Source: an uncultured Asticcacaulis sp.
GTDB taxonomy: Bacteria; Pseudomonadota; Alphaproteobacteria; Caulobacterales; Caulobacteraceae
Length of the DNA: 64,000 bases
Reading direction: 5' to 3'
Assembly: GCA_936940865.1 (NCBI GenBank)
Contig: CAKZJB010000082.1
Span: 16,341 to 80,340, forward strand
The notes under the pieces are model-generated. The model saw only the letters and a program-made list of their open reading frames with translations, was not told the origin of the DNA and searched no databases. Positions 8,463 through 17,535 of the stretch are shown piece after piece; positions within the stretch are counted from its first letter, which is position 1, and each line of letters opens with the position of its first letter. A program made the position numbers and the translations under genes.

Positions 8463-10055
8463 ATGGCCGAACGCATCTATCTTTACGACTCCACGCTGCG
8501 CGACGGCGCGCAGGCCCAGGGCATAGACTTTTCCGTGGCCGACAAGCAGGCGATCGCGGCGGCGCTCGACGCCTTCGGCATCGACTATATCGAAGGCGGC
8601 TGGCCCGGCGCGAACCCGACCGACGACGCATTTTTCGGCTCACTTCCGGCAACCAGGCGCTCGAAGATTTCCGCCTTCGGTATGACGCGCCGCGCCGGCC
8701 GCTCGGCGTCCAACGACCCGGGCCTGCAGGACCTGCTGGCGGTCAAGACTCCGACCGTCTGCCTGGTCGGCAAGACCTGGGCCTGGCAGGTCGAGACCGC
8801 GCTCAAGGTCACAACCAGCGAAAACCTGCGCATGATCGGTGACTCGCTGGCTCACATGATCAGCAACGGCCGCGAAGCCCATTTCGACGCCGAACATTTT
8901 TTCGACGGCTATAAAGCCAATCCAGCCTACGCACTCGACGCCCTGAAAGCCGCCCACGACGCCGGCGCGGCCTGGCTGGTCCTGTGCGACACCAATGGCG
9001 GCTCGATGCCGTCGGAAGTCAAACGCATCGTCGCCACGGTGCGCGAGGCCCTGCCCGACGCGAAGCTCGGCATCCACTGCCACAACGACACCGAACAGGC
9101 CGTCGCCAACTCGCTGGCCGCGGTCGAAGCCGGCGTCCGCCAGGTCCAGGGCACGATCAACGGCATCGGCGAGCGCTGCGGCAATGCCAACCTGATCGCC
9201 ATCATCCCGACCCTGATGCTGAAGATGGGCTTCGACACTGGCATCGACGCCGAACAGCTGACGCATATCGGCCAGCTGTCGCGCCTGGTCGACGACCGGC
9301 TGAACCGCGCGCCCAATCGCCATGCCGCCTATGTCGGCGCCAGCGCCTTTGCGCACAAGGGCGGGCTGCACGTCAGCGCCATGGCCAAGGACAGCCGGTC
9401 GTACGAGCATATCGATCCGGCGCTGGTCGGCAACAGCCGCCTGGTCCTGGTGTCGGACAAGGCCGGCCGCGCCAATATCCTCAGCCGCCTGCAACAGATG
9501 GGCATCGAGGTCGCAGCCGACGACGACCACATCGCCGACCTGGTCAAGGCCGTCAAGGACGGCGAAACCGCGGGTTACGCCTATGAAGATGCCAGCGCCA
9601 GCTTCGAGCTGATGGCGCGCGAGCGCCTGGGCCAGCTACCGCACTATTACGACCTGCAGAGCTACCGCGCGCTCAATGAATGCCGCATAGATGCCAGGGG
9701 CAAGCGCTTTACGGTCGCCGAAGCCACGGTGAAGCTCACCGTCGCCGGCCAGCAGGTCATGACGGTCGCCGAAGGCAACGGCCCCGTCAATGCGCTCGAT
9801 GCCGCGCTGCGCAAGGCGCTGGAGCCGCATTATCCGCAGCTCTCGAGCATGCACCTCAACGACTACAAGGTGCGTATCCTCACGCCATCGGAAGCGACGG
9901 CGGCGCTGACCCGCGTCATGATCGAAAGCCGCAACGACGACGGCCAGACCTGGAACACGCTGGGCGTCAGCCACAACGTCATCGACGCGTCCTACAACGC
10001 GCTCTACGACGCCATCACCTACCACCTGATGAAGTCAGGCGCCCGCCGTCAGTAA
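8463..10055 (+). CDS. cimA: Citramalate synthase
   Basis: MAERIYLYDSTLRDGAQAQGIDFSVADK...IDYIEGGWPGANPTD; HCHNDTEQAVANSLAAVEAGVRQVQGTINGIGERCGNANL; LeuA/CimA family with long regulatory C-terminus. Confidence 0.93.
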   Translation: MAERIYLYDSTLRDGAQAQGIDFSVADKQAIAAALDAFGIDYIEGGWPGANPTDDAFFGSLPATRRSKISAFGMTRRAGRSASNDPGLQDLLAVKTPTVCLVGKTWAWQVETALKVTTSENLRMIGDSLAHMISNGREAHFDAEHFFDGYKANPAYALDALKAAHDAGAAWLVLCDTNGGSMPSEVKRIVATVREALPDAKLGIHCHNDTEQAVANSLAAVEAGVRQVQGTINGIGERCGNANLIAIIPTLMLKMGFDTGIDAEQLTHIGQLSRLVDDRLNRAPNRHAAYVGASAFAHKGGLHVSAMAKDSRSYEHIDPALVGNSRLVLVSDKAGRANILSRLQQMGIEVAADDDHIADLVKAVKDGETAGYAYEDASASFELMARERLGQLPHYYDLQSYRALNECRIDARGKRFTVAEATVKLTVAGQQVMTVAEGNGPVNALDAALRKALEPHYPQLSSMHLNDYKVRILTPSEATAALTRVMIESRNDDGQTWNTLGVSHNVIDASYNALYDAITYHLMKSGARRQ

Positions 10056-10057
10056 CC

Positions 10058-10198
10058 CTACGACGGGTAGTGCATGTGGTGGGCCGGATTCTGATCCGTT
10101 TGCGCCGGGGGCGTGTTCGCCGCCGTTCCGGTGGTTTCGCAGGCCGCCAGCATCAGGCTGGCGGCAAGCACGCATCCGGTAATGATGATCCTGGTCAT
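10058..10198 (-). CDS. Small putative lipoprotein, 46 aa
   Basis: MTRIIITGCVLAASLMLAACETTGTAANTPPAQTDQNPAHHMHYPS: signal peptide with lipobox LAAC. Confidence 0.6.
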   Translation of the reverse strand: MTRIIITGCVLAASLMLAACETTGTAANTPPAQTDQNPAHHMHYPS

Positions 10199-10318
10199 AA
10201 GGCACCTCGCGTCGACAACCCTGTATACTTTTGTACGCCAAAGACGTTCAGCCGGATCGCATCTGCGACTGGACAGCCCCCATTGAAAGGCGCAAGAATT
10301 CTGCACGAGGGGGAAGTT

Positions 10319-10618
10319 ATGGTCTTTGAACTATCGAACCTGTTGCCAGCATTGGCAGTACTGGCAATCGGAACAACGGTTTGCAGCAGCATTTTGGGCC
10401 TGGCCATCCGTTGGCTGATATTGAGTGCCGTCGACCGCGACCGCGTTAATGTCGGTTGGGGGTCGGACGGCACACTGACAAGGCTATGGACATTATCGAA
10501 GCAGAAGGCAGGATCTGCCGGGAGACTTATCCGCATTTATGTCTTAACAGCCTGGGCAACCTACATCCTCATACCGATCGCCGTGGGCGCCATATTCATT
10601 TATGTTCATTCAGGATAA
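10319..10618 (+). CDS. Small membrane protein, 99 aa
   Basis: MVFELSNLLPALAVLAIGTTVCSSILGLAIRWLIL...; two hydrophobic segments; GGGGGAAG ribosome-binding-like sequence just upstream. Confidence 0.5.
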   Translation: MVFELSNLLPALAVLAIGTTVCSSILGLAIRWLILSAVDRDRVNVGWGSDGTLTRLWTLSKQKAGSAGRLIRIYVLTAWATYILIPIAVGAIFIYVHSG

Positions 10619-10779
10619 GGCGAACAAACGCGTCTGCATACACGGATAGCCGTACCCGGGAAGCTCTCGCTCATAATCAGCGAGCCGTCAGCGAAAGGCT
10701 CATCCGCTTGGTAGCAGCTGGCAGCAGCCCTTCACCCCGTCCCTCAAACGCGATAGTCTTGGTGAAGGGAGAACGCGCC

Positions 10780-11313
10780 ATGAAACGAATACTGCTGATC
10801 GTCGGCGTTCTGGCATTAATTGCCGTTGCGCTGGGCGTCACAGTGCGGGTCCACGCCGCCTTCCCCAAACCGACAGCTGAAATCGTGACGCTCGATGAAA
10901 CCAAGCGCGCCACCCTGTTACGCCTACGCGCCGAAAAGAAGTTCCAGCCCAACGATTATCCACCGCTCGGCTATACCGGAATGGCCACGCCGGAAGACGA
11001 GGCTACAGCCAATACCGCGCTCAACGCTGTTATCGACGGCATCCTGGCGCGACCGGACGGCCCTGTATCGGCCAGGACGGTGACGAACCTGTTCGGAAAG
11101 GCGATGTCGTCTGTGTGGTTGCTGGAAACCGAAGACCGCGACCGCACGCAAGGCTACTTGCTCGAGATCTGGTACATCATGGGGTTCAAGGGCGCGACCG
11201 GGCGCTTCGCCTACGGCTCCTATTTCGGGCGGCCAAAGGGCTATGGCGAACCATTGCCGCCCGGCTGGAGCTCACCCGACCATCCGCGCCCTATTGGCGG
11301 AGCCGCTACTTGA
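10780..11313 (+). CDS. Exported/membrane-anchored hypothetical protein, 177 aa
   Basis: MKRILLIVGVLALIAVALGVTVRVHA signal anchor; ETEDRDRTQGYLLEIWYIMGFKGATGRFAYGS conserved-looking block. Confidence 0.65.
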   Translation: MKRILLIVGVLALIAVALGVTVRVHAAFPKPTAEIVTLDETKRATLLRLRAEKKFQPNDYPPLGYTGMATPEDEATANTALNAVIDGILARPDGPVSARTVTNLFGKAMSSVWLLETEDRDRTQGYLLEIWYIMGFKGATGRFAYGSYFGRPKGYGEPLPPGWSSPDHPRPIGGAAT

Positions 11314-12133
11314 ACAGGCTCAACAGGAAGCCCTGCGACTGGTTGGCGATGGACAGCGACTGGATCGCCAGCTGCTGCTTGGTCTGCAACGCCTGCAATT
11401 TTGCGCTTTCGGTCGCCATATCCGCGTCGACCAGGTTGCCGATCGAGGCGGTCAGCGTGTCCTGAAGCTTGCCGATGAAGGTGGCGTGCGTATCGAGCGC
11501 CTTGGAGGTCGATCCCAGGCTCGACAGGGCCGAGGACACATTGTTGATCGAACTGTCGATGGTGGTGAGCAGGGCCTGGGCCGAGGTCGCCGTGGAAAAC
11601 GACGCCGTGGCGCCCAGCGTCACGATCGATCCGCCCAGCGACATGTTCTGCGCGGCGACAGTCATGTGGCTGGCGCCGGACGCGTCGGCCAGGGCTGCGA
11701 TCGAGGTGCGCGACCCGTCGATCAGGTTGATGCCGTTGAAGCTGGCATTCGACGCCGTCTTGGTAATCTGGTCGCGGATGGCGTTGAAGTCGGATTGCAG
11801 CGCGTTGCGCGACGTGGTGTCGAGCGACGTGTCCGACGCCGCCAGCGCCTTTTCCTTGAGTTGGGTCAGGAGGTCCGAAATCGACTCGCCGGCGCTCATC
11901 GCAACATCGACGGCAGATGCGGTACGCGACAACGAACCCTTGACGGCGTCGAGCGAACTGACCTTGGCGCGCTGGCTCTGGGCTATGGCGTAGGTGGCGC
12001 CGTCGTCCTTGGCGCTGGCGACCTTCAGACCAGTCGATATCCGGTTCTGGGTCTTCATCAGGTCCGCCGAAATGGCGTTCAGGTTTTGCAGCGCGATCAT
12101 CGCGCCGATATTGGTATTGATGGAAGACGTCAT
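11306..12133 (-). CDS. Flagellin
   Basis: MTSSINTNIGAMIALQNLNAISADLMKTQNRISTGLKVASAKDDGATYAIAQSQRAKV... and C-terminal VDADMATESAKLQALQTKQQLAIQSLSIANQSQGFLLSLF; classical flagellin N- and C-termini. Confidence 0.95.
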   Translation of the reverse strand: MTSSINTNIGAMIALQNLNAISADLMKTQNRISTGLKVASAKDDGATYAIAQSQRAKVSSLDAVKGSLSRTASAVDVAMSAGESISDLLTQLKEKALAASDTSLDTTSRNALQSDFNAIRDQITKTASNASFNGINLIDGSRTSIAALADASGASHMTVAAQNMSLGGSIVTLGATASFSTATSAQALLTTIDSSINNVSSALSSLGSTSKALDTHATFIGKLQDTLTASIGNLVDADMATESAKLQALQTKQQLAIQSLSIANQSQGFLLSLFK

Positions 12134-12389
12134 TTTGACCCTCCATGATATGTTGCCGGGCGCTGTTTTGCGTCCGGTCGTGTCCATCACCGTAACGCCA
12201 TTATGCCAGAGCAGCCCTAACGGTTGTTAAAGACGGGACTATTTTTCCAATTCGCCCGCGAGTTGACGCGGGCCCGGCCACCGCCGACCGGAACCACGCA
12301 GGGCAAGTGCTGGACCGCCGCCGCGCCTTCATTCACCGATTGCTTAACTCTTTTCGCCTAAAATCCCTGCCAGAAGTCGGGAGCGAACG

Positions 12390-13220
12390 GTGTCGATACG
12401 CGCAAGAATCCTGGTCCTGGTCGGCTGCTTTTCCATCATGGCCCTCGTCGTCACGGGGCTTGGCCTGCAAACCATAGCCGACGACCATCGCACGCTTCAG
12501 GCCTATGACCACGCCTATGACAACGCATTGCGCGCCGAACGGCTCAATCATATCGTCAGCAACGTCGTGATGGAAACACGCGGCCTCTATATCGCCCGCA
12601 GCGATGAGGAATTGCAAGGTTTCGTCAGCGGCCTCAGGCGCAATCTCGACGCGCTCGACCTGGCCCTGAAGCAATGGCAATCGAGCCTGAACCCAAGCGA
12701 ATCCGATCGCCTGGCGGCAATCCAGCAGGATGCCAGGACTTTCATCGCCCTGCGCCGCCAGGTGGCGGACTTTGCCGTCGCGGGCCGGCTGGAAGACGCT
12801 CATGCCCTTTCGACTCAAAATCGGGCCGACCGCATCGCCTTCCAGAACAAGGTGGACGCGATCGTATCGAAGACCGAATCGGACCTCGACACCGCCAGGG
12901 CCGAAACCGAAAAGCGCAATCGCAACCGCGCCACGGTGTTCCTGGTCGCCTGCACCGGCAGCATCCTGGTCCTGCTGGTTGCCGCCTTGTGGCTGGTGAC
13001 ACAGTTTGTGACACGTCCCTTGCGTCAGCTGGCCGCGGCCATAGTACGCACCTCGAAGGGCGACTACGCCGTGCCCCTCCCCGCCGGCGACGGCAAGACC
13101 GAAATCGACGAGGTCTGGCAGGCCCTGTCCGTCCTGAAATCCCAGGCCATCGAAGCCGAACAGCTGCGCCAGGCAGAGCACGAGCGCGAGCTCAAGCTGC
13201 GCGAGATCATGCTGGACTAG
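12390..13220 (+). CDS. Membrane receptor-like protein with HAMP domain and no visible output domain
   Basis: N-terminal TM, periplasmic helical domain, second TM, HAMP (VTRPLRQLAAAIVRTSKGDYAVPLPAGDGKTEIDEVWQAL), short coiled tail then stop. Confidence 0.75.
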   Translation: MSIRARILVLVGCFSIMALVVTGLGLQTIADDHRTLQAYDHAYDNALRAERLNHIVSNVVMETRGLYIARSDEELQGFVSGLRRNLDALDLALKQWQSSLNPSESDRLAAIQQDARTFIALRRQVADFAVAGRLEDAHALSTQNRADRIAFQNKVDAIVSKTESDLDTARAETEKRNRNRATVFLVACTGSILVLLVAALWLVTQFVTRPLRQLAAAIVRTSKGDYAVPLPAGDGKTEIDEVWQALSVLKSQAIEAEQLRQAEHERELKLREIMLD

Positions 13221-13226
13221 CGGTTT

Positions 13227-14540
13227 TCACCGACCTTTGGCAAACGGATCATAGTCCCGCGACGACGTCCGTTTTACCCCCATCCGCTCGGCCTCGGACT
13301 TCGGCCGCACCGGAAAGGCAAAGGTCAGGGCCAGGGCGTCGCCCAGGTCGGGACTGGCCAAGCCACGCTTCTTGATCTCGTCCTTGGATTCGAGTTGCTT
13401 GCGGCCTTGCGCGTCATAGGCGTAGACCGGCGCCGCCAGGTCCTGCTTCAGGTCGGTACGATCGGGGATGCTGCCCCCGCCCCTCAGCCAGTCGGCCATC
13501 CCGAACCACATCTCGGCGCGCTTGTTGACGTATTGCGCGGACAGCGCCCGCCCGCCGAACGGCACCTCGATTACCGCATAACCGAGCTGGCGCAGGCGAT
13601 CGATGACGCCCGCCCCGTTGCCGGCGTCGACGAAGACCGCATCAGGCCGAAAGCCGTCGATCGCCGCGGCGACCCGGGCCGCCAGCGCCATGTTATCCAG
13701 TCCGCGCAGGACTTCGGGCTCGTGGGCAATCAGTCCCTGGCGGCGAAAGATGACGCTGCGGTCGTCGCCGAAGCGCGCCGGATCGACGCCGATAATGCGC
13801 GGCGCCAATTGGACGTCGGCCGCCGGCACCACGCGCCGCGCCGCGCCCTCCACGTCCGACAGACTGACCAGTTGATCGTCGCCCGCCGCCGAGAAATCGC
13901 ACAGGTATTCGCGCGCGAAACTGGCCTCCGACATGTCGCGCCTGAGGCGCTCGACCTCGTCGGCATCGATCGCCGCCGTGTCGTAGACCGTGTAACGGGC
14001 GCTGTGCCAGTCCGGCAGGCCACGCGCCCGATGGAACAGTTCCGAAAACAGGTTCACCCCCTGCGGCGTGCCGATGAACAGCGCCCAGCCCTTGCGATCG
14101 GACAGGGCCGGCTGGATGACGTCGTTCCAGATTTCCGGCCGGATCTGCGCCACCTCGTCGATGACCACGCCGTCCAGGCGCACGCCGCGCATGGCGTCGG
14201 GATTATCGGCGCCGTAGACGCGGATGACGGCGCCGTTCTTGCGGAAGGTCACCGACAGTTCGGCCTCGCTGACATCGACAAGGCCGTAGCGCCGCAGCGG
14301 CTCGATGCGCGATTTCAGCCGGGCCCAGGCGATGGCCTTTGCCTGCTTGAGATAGGGCGCGACGTAGAAGAACAGGCCGAGGTCGCGGTCGAAGCGCATG
14401 GCCTTGTCGATCAGTTCCATGATGGCCAGTTCGGTCTTGCCGGCCCGGCGGTGGAGGGCATAGACGGTGAAGCGGCGGCGCTTGCGATGACATTCGCGTT
14501 GCCAGTCGCGCGGAAAATAGCCGAGCGAAATGGTCGTCAT
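13227..14540 (-). CDS. Phage terminase large subunit
   Basis: RRAGKTELAI (Walker A-like), GVVIDEVAQI (Walker B), LFIGTPQG, VDPARFGDDRSV and AVFVDAGNGAGV nuclease-domain motifs. Confidence 0.9.
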   Translation of the reverse strand: MTTISLGYFPRDWQRECHRKRRRFTVYALHRRAGKTELAIMELIDKAMRFDRDLGLFFYVAPYLKQAKAIAWARLKSRIEPLRRYGLVDVSEAELSVTFRKNGAVIRVYGADNPDAMRGVRLDGVVIDEVAQIRPEIWNDVIQPALSDRKGWALFIGTPQGVNLFSELFHRARGLPDWHSARYTVYDTAAIDADEVERLRRDMSEASFAREYLCDFSAAGDDQLVSLSDVEGAARRVVPAADVQLAPRIIGVDPARFGDDRSVIFRRQGLIAHEPEVLRGLDNMALAARVAAAIDGFRPDAVFVDAGNGAGVIDRLRQLGYAVIEVPFGGRALSAQYVNKRAEMWFGMADWLRGGGSIPDRTDLKQDLAAPVYAYDAQGRKQLESKDEIKKRGLASPDLGDALALTFAFPVRPKSEAERMGVKRTSSRDYDPFAKGR

Positions 14541-14902
14541 TCTCCGGCCTCCCCCTCGGCGTCCGGCACACCGGTCACCACGGTCACCGTTCCGGTCCGT
14601 GCTTCGGCGATCCGCTTGTCTTCCCAGCCGAAATTGTTGCGAAGATTGAAGATGGTGCCCGTGACGTTGCCGTCGTAGAGCCGGTTTTCGTTGAAGGCCT
14701 CTACCCGCGTCCGCGCCATGGCGATTATGTCGGCATAGTCGCCGTCGGCGGCGTAGTCGATCAGTTGCCGACGATTGAGTCCCAGCGCCATGGCCAGACC
14801 GGTGACGGTGGGCCGGTCGCTGGGCGTGCGGCTGTCGAAATAGGCGTCGATGGCGGCGGATAAGGCGCGCGGCGTGGTGAAGGGTCTTGGTTTCTTCGGC
14901 AT
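14537..14902 (-). CDS. Phage terminase small subunit / DNA-packaging protein
   Basis: PRALSAAIDAYFDSRTPSDRPTVTGLAMALGLNRRQLIDY...TGTIFNLRNNFGWEDKR; 4-nt ATGA overlap with the large subunit. Confidence 0.85.
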   Translation of the reverse strand: MPKKPRPFTTPRALSAAIDAYFDSRTPSDRPTVTGLAMALGLNRRQLIDYAADGDYADIIAMARTRVEAFNENRLYDGNVTGTIFNLRNNFGWEDKRIAEARTGTVTVVTGVPDAEGEAGE

Positions 14903-15101
14903 GCCTTTGGCATAGGGCGCGGCACATCAGTTCCGCACAGCATCTCCGGCGGGCTTGCGCCACTCCATGACGCGGAACCACAGCGGCCTGGCGATAGCAG
15001 AAAGCACACAACCTCACATTTCTAAAAACGATGCGTGACACCGGTAGCAATTGCCGTTATGTTGTATCATCCAGGCGGCGGCGGCCGCGACAGGAGGGGA
15101 C

Positions 15102-16853
15102 ATGCAAAAGGGGTATATGGGTGCCGTCATCGCGCTGGCACTGGCGTTCGCATCGACGGCACCGGCCTTCGCCCAGACTTCATCCGGCCCCAGCGTCGTG
15201 GTGCACGGCCAGAGGCCCGTGAAACACCCGCACAAATGGGTCCGCGCCGAAAGCCGGCATTTCGTGGCCTATAGCGACGCTGCCCGTCCCGATGTCGAGA
15301 TGCTGCTGACCAGGATGGAGCGCTTCTGGCTGACGCTGCGCGAATTCTCGCACGCCGACCTCGACGCCCCGGCCGATACCCCGAAACAGGTCCTGTACTA
15401 CCTGGCCGACGAGCAGGCTTTGGGCGAGATCGACCCAAAGACCCCGGACTATGCCATCGGGCTGTATACGACCTGCGCCGACGCGCAAGAGGGCTTCGGC
15501 GTGCACATGTACTATGCCGAACAGCCCAAGCTGGCCCTGGAAAAGCGGCCGGAAAACGAAGGCCTGAGCTATATCTACCAGGCCTATGCCCGCGACTTCT
15601 TCCGCCGCCACGCCACGGCCAACACGCCGCTGTGGTTCGTCGAAGGCTATGCGCAGTATTTCTCGACCGCGCGCTTCGACGGCAACCAGATCGTCGTCGG
15701 CATGGCGCCGAATGCGCTCGGGACACTGCTGCAGCGTCTCGGCGCCGGCTATATGTACAGCCTGAACTATGCCGATGTGCTGGTCGGCAACGACAATGAC
15801 GGCACCAACCAGGCCGGTGCGGCGGGCCTGCGCAACGAGTTCGAGGCGCGGTCGTGGGTGCTGACCCACTGGATCCTGTCCAACAAGGACAATCTCGCCA
15901 AATTCCAGGCCTACCTCCAGGCGGTGAGCGATGGCAAGGACCGTATAAAGGCGTTCAAGGCGACGTTCGGCCTGACGCCCGGCCAGCTCAATCACATCCT
16001 GTGGGCCTATGTGCGCAAGCTCGAAGCCATCAAACTGGCCGTGAAGAGCCTGCCCGACCCCGATATCTCGGTCGCGCAGATGCCGGTCTCGGCCGAGCGT
16101 CTGCTGATGACCGAAGCGGCGCTCAAGGCCTGCCCTTCGGACGCCCGCGGCCAGGACCTGCTGAAGACCGCCCATGACGAAGCGGCCAGATATCCCGGCG
16201 ACGCCTACGCGCAGACTGTGCTGGCGCGCGCCGAGGCCGGCTTCGGCGACGCTGTCCGGGCCAAAACCATCCTCGACTCCCTGATCGCCACATCGCCCCA
16301 GGACGCCGAGCTTTATACGCTGAAAGGCATGGCGCTACTGCGTTCCGGCGCGGCAAGGGATGCGGTCGCTGCCTTCGACAAGGCCGGCGGCCTCGATCCG
16401 AAATCGCCGGTCATCGCCTATTATTTCTCGCTGGCCGAAGCGGAAGTTGCGGGCGGCTTCGACACCGACTCCGCCAATGCCGCCATCGTCGCCTACCTGT
16501 CGGCGCCGCATGTCGACGCCTACGCCTGGCGCGCGGGCCTGGCCTATGCATGGCTCGGCCAAAACAGCGATGCGGCGGCGGCCCTGCGCGTGATGGCCGA
16601 CAATCCGCGCCCCGGCGTCCTGGCCCAACCGGCAAAGGACTGGATCGCCAAACTCAATTCGGCATCGAAATCCGACCTGTCCGCCGCCGCGCTCCAGCCC
16701 CTGCCCTTGCCGCCCAAGGTCCTGGTCACGGCGCGCGAGGACTGGACCTATGCGTCGGCCGACGTGCTGAAGGCGCTCGACCAGGCCATCGCCAACGAAG
16801 AGGCCGCCTCGATCGTCGATCCCTCCGATCCCGACTTCGACAGGAACCACTGA
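15102..16853 (+). CDS. Exported TPR-containing protein with N-terminal peptidase-like domain
   Basis: MQKGYMGAVIALALAFASTAPAFAQ signal peptide; NTPLWFVEGYAQYF resembles DUF1570/peptidase-like proteins; C-terminal TPR-like helices. Preceded by AGGAGGGG. Confidence 0.75.
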   Translation: MQKGYMGAVIALALAFASTAPAFAQTSSGPSVVVHGQRPVKHPHKWVRAESRHFVAYSDAARPDVEMLLTRMERFWLTLREFSHADLDAPADTPKQVLYYLADEQALGEIDPKTPDYAIGLYTTCADAQEGFGVHMYYAEQPKLALEKRPENEGLSYIYQAYARDFFRRHATANTPLWFVEGYAQYFSTARFDGNQIVVGMAPNALGTLLQRLGAGYMYSLNYADVLVGNDNDGTNQAGAAGLRNEFEARSWVLTHWILSNKDNLAKFQAYLQAVSDGKDRIKAFKATFGLTPGQLNHILWAYVRKLEAIKLAVKSLPDPDISVAQMPVSAERLLMTEAALKACPSDARGQDLLKTAHDEAARYPGDAYAQTVLARAEAGFGDAVRAKTILDSLIATSPQDAELYTLKGMALLRSGAARDAVAAFDKAGGLDPKSPVIAYYFSLAEAEVAGGFDTDSANAAIVAYLSAPHVDAYAWRAGLAYAWLGQNSDAAAALRVMADNPRPGVLAQPAKDWIAKLNSASKSDLSAAALQPLPLPPKVLVTAREDWTYASADVLKALDQAIANEEAASIVDPSDPDFDRNH

Positions 16854-16912
16854 CCCTATGACCAGTGTTGCTTCTTGTGCCGATTGAGATAGGTTATCGC
16901 CCGGGGGTAAGC

Positions 16913-17419
16913 GTGATCCTGTTTCTCGACTATGACGGCGTCTTGCATCCGGACGAGGTGTATACTCGCAATGGAAGGCCTTATCTTGCGGTGGAAGGCA
17001 AGTTGTTCATGTGGGCTCACGTCGTTGAAGATGCCCTCGCCGATTTTCCAGACATACGTATCGTCATTTCTTCGTCCTGGGCGCGATTTCTAGGCTTCAA
17101 ACGCGCGAAGAACGCACTTCCGCGCGCGCTTGCCGCCAGGGTCATCGGCGCAACCTGGCATAGTCACATGAAGTTTCCCGACGACGGGCCACCCCTTCAG
17201 TACCCGGAAACGATGTGGGATCAGATGACGCGGTATGAGCAAATAGAACGATGGGCGAAAAGAGCCGGTATAACCGACTGGATAGCCATCGACGATAACG
17301 ACGAAGGCTGGCCGGAGGCGCTCCGTCACCACTTAATACATACGGTTTCCAATCTCGGGCTCGGCCACGAAAAAGCAGCCCGCGAACTTCGGAGCATCTT
17401 GGCGGGCAGAAATCGCTGA
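16913..17419 (+). CDS. HAD-domain protein (HAD_SAK-like)
   Basis: LFLDYDGVLHPDEV (DxDGV motif I), IVISSSWARF, DWIAIDDNDEGWP; matches short HAD proteins related to RNA-repair HAD modules. GTG start at 16913, alternative 16865. Confidence 0.7.
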   Translation: MILFLDYDGVLHPDEVYTRNGRPYLAVEGKLFMWAHVVEDALADFPDIRIVISSSWARFLGFKRAKNALPRALAARVIGATWHSHMKFPDDGPPLQYPETMWDQMTRYEQIERWAKRAGITDWIAIDDNDEGWPEALRHHLIHTVSNLGLGHEKAARELRSILAGRNR

Positions 17420-17535
17420 CATCGACCGCAATCGCCGTCAGCGAACCATGCCAACGCCGCGGCCGTCCGCCCACGCCCGCAGGACGACCATCGCCGCGCC
17501 AGAAGCAATCAGGCTGGCCTGGCTCGCGCCTGATT

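Noticed and set aside
8640-9530. Long antisense ORF (296 aa) opposite cimA
   Set aside because: Low-complexity GC-driven shadow frame of a strongly supported coding gene; no recognisable domain.
11241-12146. ~300-aa ORFs on both strands across the flagellin gene
   Set aside because: Arg/Gly/His-rich out-of-frame readings of the flagellin CDS, typical of high-GC shadow ORFs.
12134-12260. Possible sigma-54 promoter upstream of flagellin (minus-strand TGGCATAATGGCGTT)
   Set aside because: Does not match the -24/-12 GG-N10-GC spacing well enough to call.
13395-14678. 427-aa plus-strand ORF over the terminase genes
   Set aside because: Antisense to well-supported terminase subunits; composition is frame-shadow-like.
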